Assembly: GCF_008831285.2 (NCBI RefSeq)
Contig: NC_045138.2
Location: 9,577,205 to 9,641,204, forward strand
Direction of reading: 5' to 3'
Length of the DNA stretch: 64,000 nucleotides
Origin: Nymphaea colorata
Lineage: Eukaryota > Streptophyta > Magnoliopsida > Nymphaeales > Nymphaeaceae
Positions 1 to 11,385 of this stretch are shown piece after piece. The stretch's first letter is position 1; the number at the start of each line of letters is the position of its first letter. The translations under genes were made by a program, and so were the position numbers. Under the pieces are notes generated by a model. It saw only the letters and a program-made list of their open reading frames with translations. It made no database searches and was not told the DNA's origin.

Positions 1-17
1 CTGGTATGGCCGTACAA

Positions 18-77
18 ACACACACACACACACAGACAAGCGTATGTGTGTGTGTGTCTATATATATATATATATAT
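18..77. repeat. Compound microsatellite (CA)n-(TG)n-(TA)n
   Basis: Three short dinucleotide tracts follow one another: CA at about 18-34, TG at about 44-57 and TA at about 60-77. CA and TG are reverse complements, so the first two tracts can pair as a stem. Positions 78-875 hold no supportable gene. Around 740-835 there are GTACGGGTA-type motifs that resemble the ends of the small repeats at 13.5 and 14.7 kb. Confidence 0.85.
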
Positions 78-875
78 TGGAATTCAAACAAACAGAATAG
101 CATATTCATAAATCATGATCCAAAATAAATTGATAGATACTATGCATAAGTGCATAGATGCAGGTCCAACGATGTTGACTGAAAAACGCACAAATCAGGT
201 TATCTCTGGTGGACCAGAAAAACACACAAATCAGGCAACAATGGTTTATTTCAGTGTGTGAACCATAAACATAGCAGTTCAAATCGAAGAAAGGGATAGT
301 GGCAGAAATAAAGAAGTCGACGGATGATGAAAATACTTGTCACCGGTCAATAGGAAAGGCTGTTGGACGATGGGTGAGGCTGTCGGAGATGGAAAAAGCT
401 TAAACGTTGGACAGAGAAAAAAAAACACCCAAATCAGGCGATGAACCAGCCCGATGATGCTTGAATACCATAGCAAGGGCATCGCCTTTCGCCGGAGAAG
501 TCGCCGTTCACCGGAATACTTGATCACGTGGTGGAAAATGGACGGAGGTCGCCGGAGTTTCCCTTATTGTTTACTTGAACAGTGGGCATTGCTGGTTGCT
601 GTGGGTGAAAAGCAGATGCTGCGTTTTCTTTAAAGTTAAAAAAAACAAAGAAAAAAAAAAAAGAAAACATAAACCCTAACCTGTGGACAATTTTGGATTC
701 GGTCAACTTTGACCGAGTTCAAAAATTGATGGATACGTACTCGGGTACATTGACCGTATGCCGATACCCATATCAGTATCGTACCGGTGCGGTACGGGTA
801 CTCCTCCTTAAGAGCAGTACCCGTGTTACATAGAGAACATTGTTTTCTTTTTTGCATCTGACAATGTTCTAATTA

Positions 876-1239
876 GTCACAAATAATGTCTTGGAGTTTT
901 AAACGGTGAGGTTTTTTTCGGGGAGGTTTTTTTTCGGGTATAATACTGTGAGCTTAAAAAAAACGGAAAAAATATAGTAAATTTTTTAAAAATTTAAAAA
1001 ACTAAAAATGAGAGAAAAATAAAATAAGCGAGAAACTAATAGGACAAACTTCAAAAGATAAGTAGATTTGCAACAAATAAAAAACATAAAATGAAAAAAA
1101 CCGTTTAGCATTAAAAAAAACTGAAAGAATGAAAAAAGTGAAAAAACGTAAAAACGTTTTTTTTTTAGTTTTGAACGGCCATTTAATTTAACGCATTTTT
1201 TTTTTGTTTTTTTCAAAAAAAAAACGCCTTTTTTGTGAC
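876..1239 (+). mobile_element. MITE, family B copy 1 (TA target site)
   Basis: A 364-bp AT-rich unit is bounded by short inverted ends (GTCACAAA on the left, TTTGTGAC on the right) and by TA on both sides. The same sequence recurs in opposite orientation at 13907-14306, sharing the AAACGG/CCGTTT end block, the central TAGATTTGCAACAAAT-type segment and the GGCCATTTAA block. The TA duplication suggests a Tc1/mariner-type MITE. This is inferred from the ends and target site only, because no transposase is present. Confidence 0.65.
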
Positions 1240-1516
1240 TATGGACATCTAAATGTCAATTTTCATCTCGTATTCAGAACCTTGGAAAACCATACTTGTT
1301 GCAAATATGCATCGGCTTATATCTGATGATTTTCTGTGTTCGTTTAAAAATGACAATGAAAATATTTAATCGGATAAAAATGCTCATTTTTCCAGCCCTT
1401 ATGTCACTTTATGGCCAATACTTATGCATATCAGCTGATATGCATTCAATTCTGGATGTTGGTATGTTTTATATCATTTACCATGGTTCTTGTCTTTGTA
1501 CTTTTAAGCATCGCAG

Positions 1517-2450
1517 CTGATGCTGGTTTTGGTGTTCACGGTGTAGAAAAACCAGTTATATACTCGGGCTCTAGCGGATCAGCATGGGGATCCGTAAAGC
1601 TACCCCATCAGGTCTGTTCCTTTGATCAGCTATGTTTTGTTTCTGTCTTTTGGTTGACCCTTTGAGCCTGCCATGATATGTTTCTATCTGCAGATGGACT
1701 TCCTAGCTGAACTCCGTCGAGCAATTCAAATGGCAAATGCGCAATCTGCCAATACTGGGTCCAGAGATTCACCCCCTGGGAGAAGTTGATGTCCTCAAAG
1801 ATGAAATTGTCATGATAAGGAAGTTACTCAAAAGTGGTCCTCCTGGATTAAGATCAGATGCCCATTTTCTTTTGATCAGTCATTCATGAATATGCTTAGA
1901 TGATATGCTGTCAAGAAGAGAAGTCTATGTTTGTCATTGTCTAAAATCTATGGAGATTGTGCCAGCTTGCTTAATGCCTGAGCGAGCAGAGATGCCAATC
2001 TATAATTATGATGCAGCAGAATCAACTGCTACAACTGTTACAAAATTCTTCTGTATTCCTTGTTCTGGACATTCAATGTGTTTGGCAAGGTGGTTCCGTC
2101 AACAGCCGGAAGACTGCAGTCAAAATTTGATCCGTTTTCTCTTCATATAAATTCTAGTTTTTCTTTCTTTTTTTCAAAATGTGAACTTCAAAGATGGTCA
2201 TGGTAGTCTGAATGGAGAATGGAGATGAGCCTCTGTCGTCCCAAATCTACATATTGGGAGAGTGCTGTTCACTATCACGGGTTTTGGTTCCATCTCTTCT
2301 CATCTATCCAGCTTCAGACACGGCCTTAAGGTTCTTGCGTGATATGATCTTGATTTGTCTCAACAGGCCGTATCCATTGGTAGTCTTGTAACTGCTAACC
2401 AGAATTTTCGTGCTACAATTGATGAGGATGTAGATGTAATTCATGGGAAG
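1517..2450 (+). pseudogene. Candidate exons of an unrecognised plant gene with a frame break
   Basis: Three stretches look like exons. The first, 1517-1611, follows an AG and ends CAG|GT; it reads on from DAGFGVHGVEKPV in a 31-codon frame. The second starts at 1694 after CTGCAG, reads MDFLAELRRAIQMANAQ and stays in phase with the first. That frame stops at 1787-1789, but the +1 frame goes on as EVDVLKDEIVMIRKLLKSG to about 1885. The third, 2367-2450, is flanked by CAACAG and GTACAA and encodes 28 codons beginning AVSIGSLVTANQNF. I do not recognise the protein. The frame change argues for a decayed or partial gene copy, although an unseen small intron could also explain it. The rest of 1890-3439 shows no further coding signal I can support. 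Confidence 0.35.
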
Positions 2451-3439
2451 GTACAACTGACCTCTCGCAGGTCAGTGCAGGTCATATGTTAAGTCCCCTA
2501 ACATGTCACAGTGGGGTTAGGGGCTGGAAATGACAAACATACCCTTGATAGCAATCTAGAAGTGACAAAATTGAGATCTGAAAAAAAGACTGAATAAGAA
2601 GATGAAAAACACCCCTATGATGAAGTGGTAGAACACGGTTCTCATGTAAGCCACCTTAACACCGATTCACTAGTTCGGCCCTTGCCATGCTTACCTGGGT
2701 AAATGTTCAAGTGTCTATTTACGGGCGCAGGTTAATTGTGAATAGGTTTCTCATCCCAAGCGAAGGTTTTCTGTTACAAAAGCGTGTGAAGGAACCAAAT
2801 TTGACAGCTTGAAACTTCTAACATGCTTGCTTTTTCCTTCAGAGCATCCCGAGATTTTCTCATGCAAAAGTTAGAATTAAAGAAGAGGAATGGTGCATGA
2901 CTGCTAGGGAAGAGGGCTCGGTTGCCTTTTATTACTTAACCATACAGAAATCCCCGCAAGCTTCTACTTAGATCTCTCTTTGTTTCTTTTCAGTCTCTTT
3001 TTGCTTTTCTTGAGGTGTCTGTTGATTGCATAGATTTGTTAATAAAAACTGCTTGAATATTCATTACCTTGTTAAAATCCAAATTGAGAGTACTTGATAT
3101 TTTGTTTATGAGAGGGTCCTAATGTAAATAATAGCAGAGCTACTTCTTAATAAGTATAGACCCGGCCACCCCTATCACTTGAGAAGCATTGTCTCCAGTA
3201 AGTGCATGAAAAGAAAACTCATGCGTATGGTTTTGGATTCACTTCTGCCTCTTCATGTGTTTCCACCTCTATAGCTTCATTTTCAGTTTCATCTGTCAAG
3301 CATATGTAAAAACTTTTGTAAGTGTTCCTTGCAGTCCATTTTTCATCACATTGGAAACACAGTTTTCTACCTATCTTATCTTTAATCTGTTATGGACTAG
3401 GTTTTTTAACTAAGATTTGCTTACTTGTATGTACATTCT

Positions 3440-4389
3440 TAACAGGCTGCATGACATCAGTGGAATCCTTATGGTTTGCAGTCAGTCTGCTGATTGGATC
3501 ACGTGGAGACATCCCTTTCTCAAACCCAATTCCCTACATATGGTACTTCTCCTCGGCTTTTAGCCAACTCGAAGCTCTCTAGAAGGGACTGTGAATGAGC
3601 TTCTTGACATCAATTTGGCTATCCTCATGCAGTCCGCCAATAAACACCTTTTGTAGTAGTCAGTCATGAACCATAGTATTGATCTCGTTGAATTCAGTTT
3701 GATACCCAATGGATTCCCTCTACTGAATTTTTGACAACTCAGCATTATAATCTAAATAGCCAAATGGATCGAAGCGTGCCACTAGTGTCTTCACGAACTG
3801 GTGACATGAGGGTTTGCCTTGCTAGGCAATGAGGCAGAAGTATCATATGATTGTGCCTTTAAGATGGACAGTAACATGGGCTACGTATTGCTCCACTGGA
3901 ATATTTTGACATTTAAAGTACTGCATTGCTTGAGAGGCCCATACGAGTGGGTCTTAACCTGAAAAACATGGGAAGTCCATTTCCAGCGATTTCAATGAAA
4001 ACGTATATTCCCCATTGCAAGATGAACTAGGCAGTGGCTAATATTCGTTTTTGTGCTATGTAAGCAGATGGTGGAATGGAGGACATTGATTGTGGTGGGT
4101 TCTTTTTGCGCCTACATGATTATGAGACAATGAGGCATTGTCAGCAACTGTGCGATGATTGGTATTGGTCTGGACTTCTCTAACATGTGTGGTGAGCATT
4201 TGTTCTTTTCTCATTGGTTTGGAGTCACTAATTAATGTCTATTATTCACTGACCATGTTGTTGTAGTTCATCTCCATGAATTCCATATAACTATTCAACC
4301 ATCTGCTGAGCCTCCTCATTCTGGTTGTGGAACGTCTCCGATGCAGGGGGAGCTTCCTTACCTACCATGGCATGCAGAGCGATGATCGA
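3440..4389 (-). pseudogene. Ty3/Gypsy gag remnant
   Basis: Read on the minus strand from the primer-binding site, the frame gives gag-like blocks in the order expected of plant Gypsy elements. First comes a MVSKPSIIALHAMVG start. Next is a DFPCFSG-x-DPLVWASQA block with QYFKCQNIPVEQ, then a LVARFDPFGYLDYNAELSK block with a degenerate YQTEF segment, and finally VFIGGLHEDSQIDVKK. Several in-frame stops interrupt it, for example after FSG and before RESIG. No zinc knuckle, protease, reverse transcriptase or integrase follows toward lower coordinates, so the element is truncated near 3440. The gag assignment rests on motif order and is reasonably firm; the lineage is not determined. Confidence 0.65.
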
Positions 4390-4403
4390 AGGTTTTGATA
4401 CCA
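4390..4403 (-). other. Primer-binding site of the Gypsy remnant
   Basis: On the minus strand this reads TGGTATCAAAACCT, matching the initiator-tRNA-Met type primer site common in plant LTR retrotransposons. It lies 3 bp inside the LTR edge and directly upstream of the gag start, which fixes the orientation of the element. Confidence 0.7.
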
Positions 4404-4406
4404 TTT

Positions 4407-4784
4407 TGTTATCTGCCGCACCTACAAGGTCACCTAGAAGTCAGAGTTATGAAGAAAGAAATCTAAACACATTTGAGCCCCAAGTGAGCGGAAAAGCCGA
4501 TCATAAGGGTTTCTCTTTCATTAACAATCACATAAGAAAGCAAGGTCACCCAACCTAATATTTATATGGTAATTTCATTCAAATATTGTTATTTGGGGGT
4601 GGCACAAACAAAATTTAAAGTGGTAATGGAGAATGACAATTCTTTGCGATGTAAGGGTTGTTGTCCATAAGAAATGTTAGGATGGGAGGAGCACATTTGT
4701 TTTGGGGATGCAATGACTGAGAGGACTTGGAGTATAGAATGAAATTTTGTGGACATGAAAATAAAATGTAGGGGTATGTGAACA
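4407..4784 (-). repeat. 5' LTR of the Gypsy remnant
   Basis: This 378-bp segment begins TGTTATCTGCC and ends GGTATGTGAACA on the plus strand, so it has the TGTT...AACA palindromic ends typical of LTRs. It abuts the primer-binding site. The partner LTR was not found, so the outer edge rests on the terminal motif alone, and no target duplication could be confirmed (the outer flank is CCGCA). Confidence 0.55.
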
Positions 4785-7700
4785 CCGCAAATTTTTCCTT
4801 TCAAAATGACCATTTAACCTCTATGTCATCTGTTTTACTATTGTTCTTTGGCACATTTCCGACTTGTTTGGTTTGTGGCTCTAGGGCAAAGTCAGATAAT
4901 CCCATCAAGCATCCCTAGTAGGGTCTGCCATAACTTGAAACCTAGAAAAACCCCAACCCAAGGGCAACCCCAGGTCACGTCCAAAATAGCTTATGTCAAC
5001 TTCAGTCGGCTAATTAGCCCATCGGAACCTAGGAAAACCCTAGCTCCCTAGGTCAACCCCATGTTTATTTGACCATTTGCCCCTAGACCCTTCATTTTGA
5101 CATAATTTCATAGGAAGACTGCAAAAGCCTTCAGAATCATTTGTCACTAGATGGATTCCATCCATCCAAGTGCCCCCAAAGCAATCAGAATGAAGTCGCC
5201 GCCTAATTTTAGCCAAAAATGGTCCGTTTACCATAAATTTCAACCATTTTATGTCACTTGAACATGTGCAACTCTAATCAAACCACGTTTGAATCTCCTT
5301 AGAACTAGCTGATAATTTTCAGTGCGCTTCCCAGTTCTAGTACCTAAATTCCAGATTTAGAGCGATCATTTCTACAAAATGATTGTCCATTTCTACCTGA
5401 TTTGAGCTAGTCATCTCGAACCAAGCTGGAAACATATTCTTCAGGGCATGATCTGAGAATTGTTGAGATCAGTTTGAGTAATTCTACCTTTGATTGAACA
5501 TAATTTTGATTTTTTAGTTACTTAGGAGTGTCCATGCCTGCACACTGTCACTAGTGGCTTTAGCACTCATTCTTGAGCAATTCGTAAACCTAATTTTCTA
5601 TTTCTTCATGTAGGTGCTCTCAGGATCACTCAACCAAAGTAATATTGAAGTCAGTTGCCTTAGACAAGTTCAAATCAACCCTTCCATCTTGTCATTCCAT
5701 TTTATTAATTTACAGGTTCAATTTCATGCTTGTCATTTTGCAAAAATACAAATTTTTATGGGCAAATGTTGGAAATTTTCCACCAAACATGCTTAAAACC
5801 AAACCTAGCCCATGGTCTGGTGCAGGCAGCCTACCGACACAGGCTTGCAGAGCCCAATTTCTACACCAGTGGCAAAGTTGTTGAAAACTGATATGTGCAT
5901 TATTTCTCATGTATCTAAGTTTGGACTTGCATAAACCTAAATTAGAATCACCCAAGCCTTAAATGGAGCCCAGTAGGCTCACATAGGGCTTGAGCCTACC
6001 TAGGACCAGGCCTAGCAAAAAACTGAACCCAGTGAATGAACAACTATAGACACCCTAAATTTTTTGTTGCCAAAATGGCCATTTTCCCATTTTAATGAAG
6101 ATTTTGTGTTGATTTTCTCAAATGTTTTTTTTTTTTTCAAATACCAAGGCCAAAAGATCACACAAACAGAAATTCATAATCCTAATGTCAGGCAGCTAGA
6201 CCTAGATCACTCAGCTTACTACCAATCAAAAAATGACCATTTTACCTTTGGTCATTCCCATTTCACCCAATTTTCATGAAACAACTATGGAACATCTGAG
6301 AATTATGTTTTACCAACCCAATCACAAAAATTCTCAAATTTATAGATCACTATGAGCTTCCACAACCCATTGTCTAGCTCACATTTAATCAAATTTGAAG
6401 TAAAATGGTCAATTTTTGTTGTTTTCGGCAATTTCTTCACACTAGAACATCTATTGACCTCACCATCTTTACATTCAAATCTTTTTTAGTGTCAACAGAT
6501 ATTTTCAGTGATACCTTCAATTTTCAAGGCCAAATTCCAATCACAAACCTTCAATTTCCCTTCATTTCAGTTGAAATGATCTCACTTAATCATTTGGATA
6601 ATCCTAAGTAAGAACACCCTATCAATCCCCGTGAAGCTCATGTATACTTTTTTCAATATCTATTTTCAAAGTTAATTTTTGCTCACTTATCTTAACTTAA
6701 GCTTTAGAGAGTTGTCCTGACACCAAACTCACTCTCTCTCATTTAATTTGAGTGTCTTAGTTGAAATTCTCTTAATCAAAATTTTCTTAATCTATGGCTA
6801 GTCATCCCATGTTATGTGGGCAACATGCTCCTTAGTGTTTGAATTGACTATTTTAAGCTCCATTCTAGTTAATTCATTTTCATTTGAATCCAGTTCATTG
6901 TCCATATCCACTCATTTCTCTCACATATCTAGAGAGCTCAGTCTCATCTAAAACTTCAAAGCTAATTCTCATAATCTAGAAGTTAGATTTGTGATTTCTT
7001 TGCATCAATGCGATCAGATATAGAGTATTATCATCTTCACTTTAGAAAGATCACACAATATATCATTACCCTGAATTTCCCTATCTTGTTTGAATGATTG
7101 AATCTAGACACTCTCTCTTGTGGCTTCGGAGCTAAATTCTAATCAAACTGAGATCCTTAGATTTCAATTTAGAGCATGTCAGTAGATTCAACATCACTTG
7201 AAAAGAGTATCAATGTGTCCATTTCTCATAAACAAGATCGAAATCCTTGTTTTACATTTTACCTTCTACATTTCAATTTTTTACCTTGGTCCAATTTGAT
7301 AATGTGTGATTTTCAAGGGAAAATCAAGTCATTTTCTCATGAAACTTCATACGAGCATATATTTCGGTCTTGTTCATGATTTTGCATAGTTTGATACACA
7401 ATGACTCGTAGAACATGGTTTTTATGCTAGGAGTAAAACTGTCATTTGGAAAATGTTCAACATTTTTATATTTCCCTAAGTTAGGAGCCACATAAACCTA
7501 ACTTACATGCTTTATATGTCAGGCCTGAGCCCAACATGGCTAACACAGCCTCTGAACTCATCTTGAATCCAGTTCAGGTGAAAACCTAACTCAGGCAACT
7601 CAGTTTGACTTAAAAGTGAAACCAATTGACCTGAACCCAACCTGGTCCTGCATCCAACCCCATCCAAACACGAAAAATGCCCAAGTCAATGACTCGTAAA

Positions 7701-8300
7701 ACATGGTTTTTGTGCCAAGAGCAAAACTATCATTTGGTAATTGTGCATCAATTTCATATTTTTCTAGGTTAGGAGCCACATGAACCTAACTTGCACATTT
7801 CATATGCCAGACTTGAGCCCAACATGGCTCACGCAGGGTTTGAATTCATCTTGAATACACTTCAACTCAAAACCTAACTCGGTCAAATTAGTTTGACCTA
7901 AGCTGAACCCAATTGACTTGAACTTAGGCTGGACATACATCCAACCCCATCCAAACACAAAACAAGCCAAGGTCAACCTCCTAACACTGAGTTTGAACTC
8001 ATTGAGCCTAGGTCCTGTGCCTAGATATCAGATCTTGATTTTTGAACTCCAAATCTGCAATGTGGATTTATGGTCTACATGATTTCAGATCTGGATCTCA
8101 TTTCTGATATCTAGAATCACTTTTTTCAATCAAGAGCATGATCTTAACCTCTGATCTAAAATCCAAATGCATATTCAGAATTCGAATCAAAATCCAAATC
8201 AAGCATCAGATCTCTAATTCAATGCTCTATTTTGATCCATCCTGAGCAAATACGATTACGGCCAAACATCTCATGGCTGGCCAGGGTTTTATCATTTTCC
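4785..8300. other. Gene-free, repeat-derived sequence
   Basis: There are no open frames of note and no splice-bounded coding segments. The DNA is AT-rich and repeats short phrases such as AAAATGACCATTT and GAGCCCAACATGGCT. It contains the 288-bp duplication listed separately. The style resembles the untranslated or LTR portions of large plant Gypsy elements, but no boundaries, primer site or coding domain could be shown. Confidence 0.4.
7401..7978. repeat. Tandem duplication, 288-bp unit, two copies
   Basis: The block starting ATGACTCGTA at 7401 starts again at 7689. Both copies carry, in the same order, AACATGGTTTTT, GTTAGGAGCCACAT, GAGCCCAACATGGCT, CATCTTGAATNCA and CATCCAACCCCATCCAAACA. 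The copies differ at many positions, so the duplication is not recent. Confidence 0.8.
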
Positions 8301-9729
8301 AAAAGGGTCGCCCCTGGCCACTATTAATTATGCATGTCCTTTGCTTGTGGATGCAGACATATTGTCGAACCACATACATTTTGTGTTTTAATGTTTAGAT
8401 TTTATGCCTTATAGGTTTTTTCTTCTTGTTTGATAGTTTGGTTGGTGGTTTATTTTGATTCAATTGTGGTTTTGTCTTAACATTCCTCACACTACTTGAC
8501 AATAATTAGAGGAGAGCTTATATCGAGTTTTCCAACCAGGTAGATTGTGATCCATCTTTTTTTGTCTTGATTACAACCAAGACTTTGTGCCTCTGTGCAC
8601 TATGCTTTTGCTTTCACTCAACCCAAGCACATTGCTTGTTTTTTATTCTTTTGATGAAACCTTACCAGACCACCACCCAACTTCGTTGCTTGTATGCTTG
8701 GACAAACATAGATGGCTGGGATAGCTTACCCAACCTATTTTGTTTTGCATTTTCATTTCCCTTATTGAGGGTTAACCTAAACCTATGCTTGGAATATAGT
8801 TGTCCACACAATAATAAGGGATGTATGTATTTTTGAGGAGAGAGAAACCATGGTGTATTTATAAAAGAGTGATTTTATTTTGGCAACCCTTTTCCTGTAA
8901 AAGAAATGAATTGATTTTATAGAATTCCAAAGAAATTCTTCAACCTTTTCTAGAAACATATGATTATTGATCATCTTTTCACATTTTAAAAATAATCTAC
9001 ATGTTGAAGAATATCCACAAGGGTATTTCTGAAGTTGATATGATTCTTTGTTTTGTATATTTTATTTGAAGAGAGGAATGATCCCAAAGAATCGATCTTT
9101 CTTTTTTGTGTTGGATCTCTAATTGATTGATGAAATTATACAAAATTATTCTTCCTATGTGTTACAAATTATTATTCAATTATAGACACTAACAAAAATG
9201 AAGAAACAAAATCTGTATTTGTGGATTCTCCAGAATGGATTCATAATAAGAAAATGTTCTTTGTATTGGCTCTTTTTCACACTTTATATCAAAAGTTACT
9301 TTGTCCATGACTGGATACTTTTATCCTTAATTTTGAAAATAATAAGAAAAATGTCTTCCCTAGAGGCTGGGCGTCATCATTGTTTTCACCAGGAAAGATC
9401 TTATGACAGAGGATGAACCCTTTTAGTGGCATGTTTTGATCCTTTTCCCCATTACTCAAAAAAAAGTGAGCTACAATTTCAAATACAAGATACCACCATT
9501 ATGCCTGGACAATTAGACATCCAATCCGTAATGGCAATGAGAGGCTCTACTAACTAAGCTATATTCTCCAAGCGAAGTGGAGCATGCATGGAGTCAAATG
9601 CTTCTTCTATTATTTTTCATGGCATACTTAGGCCATCCAGGATTTGAACTAGATATAATTAGCATATCTTCTGAGAATCTAGGATCAAACTCCTCTTTTG
9701 GCCTTGATTGGGCTTCTCAAACATACTAG
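8301..9729. other. No gene seen
   Basis: AT-rich sequence without supportable coding exons. A box-B-like GGATTTGAAC (reverse orientation) lies near 9640, but no matching box A sits at the right distance, so no SINE or tRNA is called. Confidence 0.4.
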
Positions 9730-11385
9730 TAGGGGTGTACACGAGCTGATTGGAGCTCAAATTGGGCCAGCTTGAGCTCAGCTCGACTTCCATATTGTGC
9801 AGCTCAACCTTGTCTCAAGATCTAGTTGAGCTTTACACGGCAGGCTCTGTTCAACTTGAAAGGCTATGTTTGAGTCTGAGCTCGACTTGTTTAAGCTCAA
9901 TGGCTCACTATGACATCCATGTCTCGACTAAGGAAAACTAGCAACCTTGCCACTGCGACCAAAGCAGGGGAAAGAGAAGAAGAAAATTGAAGCAAGAGAT
10001 GGGGAGACAGAGAGCAATAAGAAAGGGTGAAGAATTAGAGAAAGAAAAAATAAATAAAGGGAAAAATGGAGAGATAGAGAGAAAATTGTGGAGATAGAGA
10101 GCAACCAGACAAAAAGTAGAAAAAAAAATAAGAAAACAACATAAAGAAAAAAGAGGACCAGGGGTAGGGAAGGAGGAGGAGGGGAAAAAAACAAACAAAA
10201 GAAAAAAAGAGAGATAGGGAACCATGAGAGAAGAAGAAGAAGTAGTAGTAGTGGGGAAGAAAAACAGAGAATAGGCAATAACACAAGGAGGAAAGAAGAA
10301 GAAGAAAAGGAGTCGTTGGTGCCACAACAACAACAATAAAGGGGGAATAAAAAAGAGGAGAAAAAAAAGGAGAAAGGTGATGAGAGAAAGAGAAATAGAG
10401 AGTTTACCAGCCTCCAATCCACAAGTACGCATGTCTCGATGAGCTCACCAATCACCAATGATGGCTAAGGAAGGCTGGCAAACCCCTGTAGATAGAATTT
10501 GATGAGATTACCAAAAGAATTTGACACCTGTTGAAAAAAGAGAGAGGAAAAGAGAGAAAGAGGGAGGAAGGGAAGGAAGCTGAGATTGTTATTGTGATGA
10601 TGATAGAGGAGTGAAGCATTGCGAGCTTGCACCGCCTGCTGCCATGAAGTTGGCTGGAAATTGTGTCTGTCACCTTTGCTCATTTGAAATTGAACAATAG
10701 AATCGTGGAAACCTTAACATCCTGTTTGGGTGGAGGGAGAGAGAGAGAAAGAAATGAAAAGAAAGACTTTTCGTGTGGATGACTAATTAACAAGGAGGGA
10801 AAAAAAGAGAGAGCCAATAATTGTGTTTAGGTGCAAAAAAAAGGAAAGGTCGAAGAAGGAAAGGATTTTTTTTAATGCAATTTCAATCTTTCCAAAAATG
10901 GAGAGATTTGGAGGGAAAGGAATGGACTTTCCTTTCTTTTCCTTTCTTCCCCATTCTTTTCTTTTTTCTTTTTTCTTTAGCGTAAAGGTTTGAGAGAAGA
11001 AAGGAAATGCGACAAGGCAAAAACTCTTTAAGGTTTGAGAAAAGAGCGTATAGTGAACACAACATTGAAAAAGGTTTCCATACACTATATTATGTCAAAT
11101 TACAAAATCACCCCTCATTTTATGTGTTTTCCTAAAAACAGATTAAGTATCTCTATATTTTGACCTTGCACCATCTCAAGTTTCTAAAATTACAAAAATA
11201 GGCTGGGAATGAACTTACACTAGTTTAATTGTTTCGAGTTTGTCTAACCTGAATTCGACTCGTTTACAAACTCGGTCTCTCAATTAAGTTCGAACTGAAA
11301 TCATTAACAAGAGTCAAACTTGAGTCTAGCTTAACCAAATGAGTTGGAGTCAGCTCGAGTTGGGTGGACTCATTGTACACTCCTA
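9730..11385. mobile_element. Non-autonomous hAT-like element
   Basis: The left end TAGGGGTGTACA and the right end TGTACACTCCTA are inverted repeats matching at 11 of 12 positions. They are flanked by 8-bp sequences CATACTAG and CTTACTAC (6 of 8 identical), which fits an aged hAT target duplication. Subterminal DNA is rich in GAGCTC, AGCTCGA and GAGTCAA motifs near both ends (9740-9910 and 11230-11365), as in many plant hAT derivatives. No transposase is encoded. The interior, about 9957-10580, is almost entirely purine on the plus strand (GAGAAAG, GGAAGGAGG and similar). The long minus-strand frames there, full of Phe, Leu and Ser, are composition artefacts rather than genes. Confidence 0.65.

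Noticed and set aside
2610-2700. tRNA-like box A (GTGGTAGAACA) and box B (AGTTCGGCCC) suggesting a SINE
   Set aside because: Spacing is roughly right, but no cloverleaf, 3' tail or target duplication could be shown.
3480-3540. LLIGSRGDIPFSNP considered as a sterol glucosyltransferase GSRGDVQP motif
   Set aside because: The following residues do not match the family. The minus strand of the adjacent DNA is clearly Gypsy gag, so the resemblance is taken as chance.
9550-9650. Reverse-strand GTTCAAATCC and GCTTAGTTAG boxes suggesting a tRNA-derived SINE
   Set aside because: On the minus strand box B precedes box A, the wrong order for one polymerase III unit.
9928-10458. A 176-codon minus-strand open frame rich in Phe, Leu and Ser, overlapped by two more long frames
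   Set aside because: It is read through a nearly pure purine/pyrimidine tract where stop codons are rare in these frames. The low-complexity protein has no domain, and the region lies inside a hAT-like element.
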